A stretch of DNA of 64,000 nt, taken from Siphonodentalium dalli. Lineage: Eukaryota; Mollusca; Scaphopoda; Gadilida; Siphonodentaliidae. This document shows positions 55,433-64,000 of this stretch, piece by piece (positions within the stretch are counted from its first letter, which is position 1; each line of letters begins with the position of its first letter). A program made the translations under genes and the position numbers. The notes below the pieces were generated by a model. It made no database searches. It saw only the letters and a list, made by a program, of their open reading frames with translations, and was not told the origin of the DNA. Where the stretch lies: the NCBI GenBank assembly GCA_032622095.1, contig CP136067.1:40591549-40655548 (forward strand), in the 5' to 3' direction.

Positions 55433-57561
55433 AATTAGATGAATGTAGCCCGTGTTTCCTCTGTCCTTCCCATGTTATTACAATATAATTAGAAGTAGTT
55501 AAAGTCAGTGTTTCCTCTGTTCCTCCCATGTTATTATCATATTATGCCTACAGGGTTGGGGTATATACAGGTAGTCGAGGGCTCTGTCTGTCTGTCTGAG
55601 CATATCGCCTTGTAACTCGGATGTCAATTATCAAGAGTTTGTTATCTTTAGTCATGTTGAAGGCACAGGTTGGTACCCACATTAGTTAGGTAATTATTCA
55701 AAGCATGTAACTTTGTTCCATAATTCTGCTGTACGAGAAAGGTCGATTTCATGACAATTAGGCTTTGGAAATTGATTTTTGATCTATAATTGTAGATGTA
55801 TATTGCAGACATTGAGCACATGTGGACCTGGTTGAATTTTCTGTGGTAAGATGGATCACATCCATCCTCAATCTACTTATGTCATTTATTGGCATTTGTT
55901 TCTAATGTGGAGGGGTAGATAGGCTTGAGACCCCACCACAGTTCAATTCACACCAGGTTCTCAGCTTCTGTAAATGTCAGATTAAACAGTTTATGATGGT
56001 CCAATTGCTGCCAACAGTTTCTGTCGTAATATTACGATCATTTTGTAAATATACGATCAAATTTGTAAATATCAGACTACGTTGATCTCGTAATTTTACG
56101 AGAGTTACTGATGGTCTCATTGCTGCCAACAGTTTCTGTCGTAATATTATGATGAATTTTTTTAGTGCAGTTTATATATGCTGCCAGTAGTTACGGTTAT
56201 GTATCATTTTGTTATATACTGACGGTAAAGTTTTTGACTCCTGAACCGTCGTTATGGGTACGAAAATAGTGTGGGATAAATTTGAAGTTCTATATAGGGG
56301 TATATTAACCTATACATGGCTTTTTTCAACTGTTTGTTGACTTCGGATAGTGGGAAATATGACTGCCCGTAACCCTGTTCCACCACAACTGCTCATAATT
56401 ACGGTTAAGTCAGTATATAGATACAATTTACATTTTCTTTGAGAGTTTATCTCAGAGTGACTCCGACGTTCGCGCCAGTAAAATGCAATATGTCGCCAAC
56501 GTCACGTCAAACCAGCCAAATTTAACGGCCGACAATCTGCACACTTCGTGGTATAGGTTGGAAAGATTGGACAGATTCTTGATTAAGTTGTGCCTTATAA
56601 TCAGCGTTGTGCTTTTTCGGGAAGCATCGGTTGGTAAACGGAAGATGGAATACTATTCCGGATATTTTAGACTGGATGTATGCACCGGCCTTGCACGAGG
56701 TTTTACCTGCCGGAAGAGAAATGCATCTAATTAAGGGGAAGCCCTCAGAGTGAAAGTGTTTTTTAATATAGATATATATATATATATATATATGTTTGTT
56801 CGTCCTTTGAAATATTCCACGAGTTTACACATCACCCCTTACAGAACCCACGTGGTATGGTTTGGATGTTCTGTATTTCTTAAAGTTAAATTATTAGCCT
56901 ATACTAATAGTTCTTGATGTATTTATTGTTCAATTTTGTTTCGATGATTATGGTTGGTTCTGATGTCATGTATGGATGCGGTACCACTAGTGATATTAAT
57001 ATGTCTAGTTTTCATGATCGTGTTTGCCTATCTGGTAAATACTATGGATTGTTTGTATAGTGTGTGCCATATTTCCAATTTGGATGGGCACTGCGAGGTG
57101 CAATTACAGTCCACGAAGCGGACATGTGTGTAATGCAAACACGTGCAAATTAAAACCAAGGGCAGTCGAATAGTCGAATCAACCTACGGGTGTGAATTAT
57201 TTGTCGATACTCTTTGTAGTAAATCAAAGAAACGCTGTTGTTATAACTAACACCATGATAGCATTCATAAACATGCATTGTGTAGATCATGCTACGATTC
57301 CCTACTCTGGTTTTACACGTACAGAGAAATATGTTCCAACTCATCAATACCTGTGATTTTTTTCTGATAGAGAACTCTTAAAATTGATACAAAATATTGC
57401 AGGTAATATTCTTAGTTACTGCCTGTTCGCTAATGATGTATATCACATAACTCGGTTCACAAAATCAACTAAATCATGCACGTTGGAGCTGCAATCGTCA
57501 CCTACTAGCTGATGGAACACATTATTAAGGAACACATATTGACTAAGAAATATACCATTTA
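55433..57561. other. Right host flank, no gene recognised
   Basis: GTGTTTCCTCTGTNCNTCCCATGTTATTA occurs twice (55452, 55514), with a related GTGTTTCCTCTGTTAAT just left of the BEL insertion (1414). GCTGCCAACAGTTTCTGTCG is duplicated at 56008 and 56123. A TATATA run lies at 56770-56793. An ATG frame at 56483-56734 has no recognisable domain. Confidence 0.4.
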
Positions 57562-57996
57562 GGTTACACTGGTGTAAATACGGTTCGGAGTGACATCTAT
57601 CGGATAGGGGAGAATAAAATAGACACTGGGACCTGATTGGTCACTAGGCTTGTGTGCTTTTTACTTTAAAAAATCATCAAACCTCTTACCTATGATTTCC
57701 TATAGGTAAAATAGCCATTGGCACAGGAATTAACCCTTTGTAGTGAAGTTTGAATTTTGTGGTGTGATCTAAAATATGACATTATTTTTAGTGCGGTTCT
57801 GACACTAGTTACGAAAACACAAGATTTAAAGGCGAATTCCTTGCTAGACGGACGTGATTTTTTTGCATAAAAAGTTTCCGCAAATGTCAATCTTTCAGAT
57901 TTAACGATAATTTTGGACCTATGATTTATATTGTAAACAGTATACGCTAAAACGTTTGCACTGAGGCCAATGGAAAACATTTACACCAGTGTAACC
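57562..57996 (-). mobile_element. TTAA-type MITE (GGTTACACTGGTG ends), copy 1
   Basis: Terminal inverted repeats GGTTACACTGGTGTAAA and mirror. Flanks are TTTA and TAAT, so any target duplication has decayed. About 80% identical, in opposite orientation, to 63511-63838. An open frame on the minus strand is matched in the other copy (LSANVLAYTV). Confidence 0.75.
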
Positions 57997-59179
57997 TAAT
58001 GGTAACATTTTAGTTACGAAAGTATGTTAAAAATAGATAGAGTTATCCCTCTTGAATCGCAGTTGGCCGGACAAAAATATCCAACGTGTCTGGAAACTGT
58101 TCTACCAACCAACAGTTTAGCTAATCACAAATCATCCTGATATCAGATATATGTACGGCAACATCAGTGCTTTGTTTGCAATCGTATAAAGCTACGCGTA
58201 AGATCTTCAAGCAGTTACCCTGTCTGATGGAATATGGTCTATGAAGGCTTATAAAGTGTAGAGATTCGTGACATGACATATTCATTGAAAAGAGGCCGAC
58301 ACCAAAGGCCAATAGTTCCTTCCATTCGAAGACAGACGTTGTACATAAGGCAACTTAAACCAAATCGACAGCGAATCAATTTTATAGCTCTCATTCCTAC
58401 TGAAAGCGGATGAAACGGATATAGCAAATATCTTAAGTATTGTCACATGCCCATAACCAAACTACGATGTTTTAAACAATATTACTGGCCCTTAATTATA
58501 CGATTGTGTTAATAGTATACATTTTTTGTTTTTATGCCATAGGTAAATATATATTGGCCGTACTTATGAATAGTATTACTTGATACTGTTATTTCTGTTT
58601 CGCATACCACTATGTTCATTATGTGTTTGACATCTACCTATTACTGTGGTATTTTATGTCAATAAATCTATCTTATCTTGTATTCACTGGCTTACATTTT
58701 ATAATCTGGTTCGAATCGCTTCACACAACACACCACCCCTTCAACTGTATTATAGATGACTCAATTATTATCAGGGAATTCTATATAATTAGTTGACAGT
58801 TATCATTATGGGAATCGATTTGAGTCGATAATACTCTTGGGCTGGGGTTGGATGCACAGTTGCACAAACAGAAGATATCGGAGACTGTGTCAGGCCATTG
58901 GTATGTTTGTCATTTTTCTGGTGGATAAATATAACAACGCTGTAAAGTTAATTGCTTTGTTCATAGTGATGTTCGTGGGAAAACGCGAGTTTTTAGATAA
59001 AAGGTGGCGATCTATTTCTCAAACTTTTGATAACGTTGCTCAGTCGCGGTTAATTTAGCCAAACACCATTCATGCTGGCAGTACAAACTGAAGATTTCGA
59101 TATTATTAGAACATCATCGTTTTTTTTTCTTTGGAAAACAATCACACAAGTAAGTGGAATGTCAGCAACCAAATAATAA
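57997..59179. other. Gene-free stretch
   Basis: Short ORFs on both strands, none recognisable. Confidence 0.4.
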
Positions 59180-59490
59180 TGTTAGCAGGATCACCAACCA
59201 CGGTTGATGGTTGCTCATTACTCTACTATCAGGATCACAGACCACGGTTCATGGTTGCTCATAACACTACTAGTATGATCACAGACCACGGTTCATGGCT
59301 GCTCATTACTCTACAAGCAGGATAACAGACCACGGTTCGTGGTTACTCATTACTCTACAAGCAGGATCGCAGACCACGGTTTATGGTTGCTCATTACTCT
59401 ACAAGCAGGATAACAGACCACGGTTCATGGTTTCTCATTACTCTACTGTCAGGATCACAGACCACGGTTCATGGTTGCTCATTACTCATG
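59180..59490 (+). repeat. Minisatellite, about 44-bp unit, seven copies
   Basis: GATCACAGACCACGGTTCAT, GGTTGCTCATTACTCTAC and a variable WNCAG link recur in tandem. GTTGCTCATTACTCTAC also occurs alone at 59991. Open frames are shadows. Confidence 0.85.
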
Positions 59491-60160
59491 GTTGTGTTCC
59501 GTAGCTACCGTGTATAATTGGTAGATTTTGTATAAGTCTATGTCGGTAAGCACTATGTAAACGGGTTATGAAGAGGTGTTGCTGGTAGGAAGGTTCCGGG
59601 TGAAGTGAAGTTCTCCCTACAGAGAACGGGTAGTTATTTTCTCGTGTCGGTGGTATCATGTGTCCATATAAGGTATGAGGTACCACGATACCCGTGTCTA
59701 TGACGTGAATCATACTATAGTTTACGATATAAGGATACTGGTCTGATTCTCCCTCACCTATACAATGGTAGCTACCAGTCATAACCAATTAGGTATATGA
59801 TCTTGTTAATTATGTGTGTACGCTCGTATTCATCGTATAATCGTATTCATCGTATATTATATATCTCTCCCGTACATAGTGCTGACCGCTATACAATTAA
59901 CCCTATCAATACAATCACTGGGGAAAGGAGGTGTATCCAAGATCCGGGAATACATATAACAATAACTACTATCTTATGTACTATCGGATAGTTGCTCATT
60001 ACTCTACGCTTACCATCTTGGCAAGCTCATGTGGAAATAATATAACTGTAATGGTCAAATCATGTGCAGTATTGTCTCATGTTCGTATAATTTCTCTTGG
60101 TACGATTTTCTATCAGCATGGGGTTATCCGCGTTAACCCGAGTCGGGGTGTATATGTTAC
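59491..60160. other. Gene-free stretch
   Basis: No supported gene. Confidence 0.4.
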
Positions 60161-60410
60161 AGTCAATATGTCAAATCAGTAATTTGGCCAAATGCCTGTG
60201 ACCGCCAGTCATTTGGCCAATTGCCTAAAAATTCAGTCATTTGACCAGATGACTGAAATTCACTGCCCTGAATTTGACAGTTTGCCTAAATGGGAATTTT
60301 ATTTGTAGTCAATATGTCAAATAGGCCAAATGACTGAATTTTATTTTAGTCAATATGTCGAATTGGCCAAATGACTGAAAATCACTGACCTGAATTTGAC
60401 AGTTTGCAAT
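60161..60410. repeat. Cluster of GGCCAAATGACTGAA and GTCAATATGTC words
   Basis: GTCAATATGTCRAAT occurs three times, and ATTTGGCCAA/TTGGCCAAATGACTG occurs five or more times in both orientations. TGACCTGAATTTGACAGTTTGC is duplicated (60262, 60387). Degenerate tandem repeat of about 110 bp, two to three units. Confidence 0.7.
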
Positions 60411-60611
60411 TATGTATAAACATAACTTTTTTTGTTTTGTTAATGAAGGAAGTGTCACTGTGAACAGATCGCACAAATTGACTACTTATAAGCCCATTAC
60501 CTAATATTGAGCTGTCAAAAAATACAGTTCAGTCATTATTGTGTTGTTAACTTGTTATCCTTTTGGGTTTGTCAAAACACTTACAGACAACACTGGTTAG
60601 TTGTTATCTAA

Positions 60612-60992
60612 CGTGCCCACAATGCTACTGGCCACGGTGGCCGCGATCGGATGTTGAAGGAGTTAGATAAGAGGTATACCAATGTAACCAGGGATCCCAT
60701 TGAGCTGCTTAAGACAACGTGCATTGACATTCAGCGAAAACGTGTGCGACCGTTGATAAAGGGTGCGGTTGTTAGGCCGATCTTGTCTAAAGAGTTCTCC
60801 GCTCGTAGCAAGTTGACCTCATCCATCGATATGCAGTCCTACCGCATGGTTCTTTCAAATGGATTATGGTGTATCAGGACCATCTGACAAAGTTCTGTGT
60901 TATCCGCCCACTGACATCAAAACGAGCTTCTGAGTTTGCCTACCATCTCTTGGACATATTTCTGTTATTCGTGACCCACATATGTAATAGTA
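60612..60992 (+). pseudogene. Ginger/KRBA2-type integrase fragment
   Basis: This encodes part of a retroviral-type integrase of the group found in Ginger DNA transposons and their host-derived relatives (KRBA2/SCAND3-like). The first frame reads HNATGHGGRDRMLKEL, the HH half of the zinc-binding motif. A CIDIQRKRVRP segment follows, where the second Cys of the CC pair is missing. VVRPILSKEFSARSKLT and IDMQS hold the first catalytic Asp. A one-base shift near 60840 moves to the frame with KWIMVYQDHLTKFCVIRPLT and SKRASEFAYHLLDIFLLF. The match ends at about 60992, before the second Asp and the Glu. Only about 125 of some 250 or more residues remain. Confidence 0.8.
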
Positions 60993-61431
60993 AGCGATGT
61001 GCTTGTTTCAAGAATGTTTTATGTAATATTAGATGTCACAACAGTGCAGGCGCGTAGGCACGGGGGGCGGGGGGCCCAATAAAATTAAAAACAATCGGTC
61101 TCGCATATGTAATTATCCTAGCCATCGACTGACCAAATATAAATGTAGATTTAAACGCCAACATGATCATCATCTGCTATTTATTCAAGCGCGAATATAC
61201 AATATTCAATATAATTACTTTTAATTTGTGTTTGACGTCGGCAGGTACGTCGGAACTTGATATACGTTCCAGTGTGCACGGCGCGACCGGATTTTGGTTT
61301 ATGACGTCGACCGGAATTTGGTTTGCGTCGTATCCGTCGCCTTTTCCGTAAATTGCCAACAATGTTATGCTTAGAATGTCAAGGGGACACAAGTCTTTAG
61401 CACGGTTTGTTTGAAATTGAATAGTTAAGTC
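60993..61431. other. Gene-free stretch between two transposase relics
   Basis: G run at 61059-61072; no gene recognised. Confidence 0.4.
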
Positions 61432-63028
61432 ATGAGCACAAAACCTCCTCCAAAGAAGAAGCCGCGGCCTGCTGGGAAACCAACCATAAACAATTTTCTT
61501 TCAAACGCCACGAACCACAATTCCGACACATCAACTGAGCACGATGTCAATAACGTTGTAGCCAGTATCAGTGGATCGATTACCAACGATGAATATTGAT
61601 ATTGAGAGAAGTGAGAGCCCCGAAGCCGATAGGCCTACTCCAACTACTATCCATGATATTTCTACTTCGCCAACCGAACCCCCACGCCAACTAGTACTGG
61701 GTTCATTTCCAACATCGCTGTTAACAGAGAAATACAGATGTTTCACAAAATCATGGTACACCAAATATTCATGGATTGAGTACAGCATCAGCAAAGATGC
61801 TGTCTTTTGTCAACCGTGTCGCTTCTTTGCCCCACAAGAGAAAGAGAAGGCATTTGTAGACGTTGGTTTTCGAAATTGGAAAAATATTGGTGATAGGTTA
61901 GAAAAACACAACTCTTCCAATGCACATACGGACGCAGCTGTGGTCCTCAGAGAGATGCGGTCCAGTATTGACTCCGGTCGTGGCACCATTGTCAATCAGA
62001 TATCCTGTTGGCTCCCATTCGATGTTCGTAGAGAAAAACAGAGAGGTCCTAATATACATACTGGACTTAGTAATATTCTGTGCCCAACAGGATATACCTT
62101 TAAGAGGCCACCGCGAGAGCGCTGATAGTGCCAATCAGGGGAATTTTCCTGAGCTACTGCAACTAATCTTCAAATTCTCACCTAAACTAAAGCAGAAATA
62201 TGTTAGCCTTCCAAACAATGCCAAAATGACAAGTCCTGATATTCAAAACGATCTGCTAGACTGTGCAGCCAATGTGCTTCTAAGCAGAATTAAGAAGGAG
62301 TTGTTAGAAGCCGAATATTATGCTATCATAGCAGATGAGTGCAACTACGCATCGAAGAGGGAGATCCTCGGAATTTCTCTTCGTTACTATTACGATGGAA
62401 CACTAAAAGAAACTGAAAGTCTGTGTGCGATTCGTTAACCGAGAAAATTCTACAAACACTTGCAACATTCACTCTTGATCCACATAAAAGTCATAAATGT
62501 GTCGGGTTATCGTTCTATGGGACAAATGTCATGTCGGATCGCAAAAATGGTGTGCAGGCGTCTCTGAAAAACACTTACAAGAACGCAATATATACCCATT
62601 GCCATAGTCACCGACTAAACCTGGTCATGTCGGCTGCCCGCCAACGTGACTCCGAGTTGAAACAACTGTTTGATGTGCTGGATGAATTGGACACATTTTT
62701 TACGAGTTCTAAAAGGCACGCGAAATTCGTTTCCATACAGAAGGAACTTCGGCCAGGTTCAGCACCACTTGAATTGGCGCATTCATGTGATACCAGGTGG
62801 TCATCGAGATCCGTCGCGGCCGATCGAGTCCTTATGCTCTTTTGTGTTATTCTGGAAGCTCTGGACTTTTTTAAGGACGACAAACAAGCAGAAACACGCA
62901 TTAAAGCACACGATCTATCTGCACAAATCCGCAGCGCTGAAATTATGTTCCTGTTGGTCGCATTTAATAGGATCTTCCAATGCACCAATCAAGCGATCAT
63001 TATTTCAGACACCGAAACATCGATCTGA
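61432..63028 (+). pseudogene. ZMYM1-like hAT transposase relic
   Basis: Starts at ATG 61432 (KPPPKKKPRPAGKPTINNFL, a basic low-complexity head). Shifts near 61570, 61995 and 62430 break the frame. Second frame: TTF-type zinc finger region (FTKSWYTKYSWIEYS, AVFCQPCRFF). Third: IPLRGHRES, the DUF4371 signature, and EYYAIIADECNYASKREIL with the first catalytic Asp. Fourth: CVGLSFYGTNVMSD, where the usual catalytic Asp before G is replaced by Tyr, then THCHSHRLNLVMSAARQRD and SCDTRWSSRSVA. It stops at 63028 without the final catalytic Glu and the hAT dimerisation domain, so it is truncated as well as shifted. Similar proteins include host ZMYM1 and hAT transposases; I infer the latter. Confidence 0.82.
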
Positions 63029-63506
63029 TCAGAAACCTAATAATCGTATTGCTGTACCATGACATACCGTTTCAAGTTTCAACTTGGGCCATACGTTGAT
63101 ATAGTGTGTCTACCATTTGCGGAATGATGTGCTCTCTGTGGGTCTCATTCTGTTTAGCCAACATTTTCTTGGAAGTATCTCTAGTATCAAATTATCATTG
63201 TTTCAGCACTTTTTCCATTCTATTCAGTTTTTATATCCCGTAATTTGAAGAAAATAACATGCATAATCAATGTGACTAATTTGTGATTATCACCAACCTT
63301 AACTGGGGAACTTCAATCTGATCCTATATCTCACATATCGAGTAGTAAGTAGAATGAGGTTCACAGAGGGTGAATTCGATGACGCTAGCCCGCCTCTTCA
63401 AAAGTCAGAGACAATATGTCCATGCTGTCTAGGGGCGGTGTGAATACAACACGGGTATCGTTATCAACAAACGACGCGTACTATTTGATCTTACCCGGAT
63501 TAAATG
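63029..63506. other. Gene-free stretch
   Basis: No continuation of the hAT frame and no other gene seen. Confidence 0.4.
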
Positions 63507-63510
63507 TTAA

Positions 63511-63838
63511 GGTTACACTGGTGTTTTCCATAGGTCTCAGTGCTAACGTTTTAGCCTATACTGTTGGCAATATAAATTTTGGTTCCAAAATTTTCTTTAA
63601 ATCTGAAAAATTTACATTTGGAGAAACTTTTTACGCAAAAAAAATCATGTCCGGCAATAGCAGGGAATTATCCTTTAAATCTTGTGTTTTCGTGTTATGC
63701 AACCGCATAAAAAGAGAAGGGGTTTGATGATTATTTGCATGCAAAAATCACACAAGGCTATTGACCAATCAGGGCCCAGTGTCTATTTTATTCTCTCCGC
63801 TAGATGTCACTCCGAACCATAATTACACCAGTGTAACC
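63511..63838 (+). mobile_element. TTAA-type MITE (GGTTACACTGGTG ends), copy 2
   Basis: GGTTACACTGGTG and mirror CACCAGTGTAACC, with perfect TTAA on both sides (63507-63510, 63839-63842). It shares about 80% identity with copy 1, with an internal deletion of about 100 bases. The TTAA suits piggyBac- or Kolobok-type mobilisation. Confidence 0.85.
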
Positions 63839-63842
63839 TTAA

Positions 63843-64000
63843 ATGACACACACAGCAATGGCACACATACAATCGGGATGTGACCGCTACCGACCGCGGG
63901 GGGGGGGGTGAAAAGTGTTTGAGTGGAACATTCTTCCAATTTGTTTTCTAAAACAAAGTACCATGCATGTGAAATTGACAAGAAAACATCGACATCAATC
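63843..64000. other. Window end
   Basis: G run at 63899-63908; nothing else recognised. Confidence 0.4.

Overview
The window looks like an intergenic, transposon-dominated piece of an animal genome. I infer a marine invertebrate (mollusc or other lophotrochozoan, or an invertebrate deuterostome); the sequence cannot settle which. Supporting signs are AT-rich DNA, BEL/Pao and Ty3/gypsy-like LTR elements, piggyBac-like and pogo-like MITEs, a foldback element, and relics of Ginger-type integrase and ZMYM1-like hAT transposase. Isolated exons carry GT/AG splice signals, and the words ACATGTACATGT and ACCGGTA are over-used in the middle third. There is no prokaryotic gene organisation, rRNA gene or CRISPR array.

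The backbone is a nest of insertions. The outermost element is a decayed BEL/Pao retrotransposon (LTRs 1452-1778 and 55094-55426, flanked by the 6-bp duplication ACTAGT). Its Gag, protease, RT, RNase H and integrase remain recognisable through stops and frameshifts. Its pol is split at 4595/51191 by a second LTR element with about 505-bp LTRs (4596-5100 and 50683-51190), for which only a short Gag and a retropepsin can be recognised. That element's Gag zinc knuckle is cut by a third insertion, a 10,434-bp palindromic DNA transposon (5780-16213, CAG...CTG termini, 4-bp ATGT duplication). It has no recognisable transposase. It consists of long inverted arms around two large blocks, and one small inverted block, of a roughly 129-bp satellite, plus a second tandem repeat. 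It is the best candidate for something undescribed.

From about 19.5 to 50 kb, still between the two nearly identical inner LTRs, lies about 31 kb unrelated to any LTR retrotransposon. It holds a tRNA-derived SINE head, a 2.5-kb TTAA-flanked palindrome, a Myb/SANT-like terminal exon, a cluster of a TCACTCCTGTTACC motif, and an irregular array of a composite repeat carrying an ATATACCCCACA hairpin. It also holds a piggyBac-like MITE, a foldback element with an 8-bp target duplication, a tandem family reading AAGATGG, pogo-like MITEs, and a two-exon gene fragment with a CpG-type promoter motif pair on the minus strand. How this came to lie between LTRs that differ at only about 1% of sites is the main structural puzzle.

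The right flank (55.4-64 kb) is ordinary decayed DNA: a pair of MITEs in opposite orientation (57562-57996, 63511-63838), a minisatellite, a Ginger/KRBA2-type integrase pseudogene and a ZMYM1-like hAT pseudogene. I see no intact host gene. All functional coding content is transposon-derived or fragmentary. Positions and copy counts were read by eye and may be off by a few bases.
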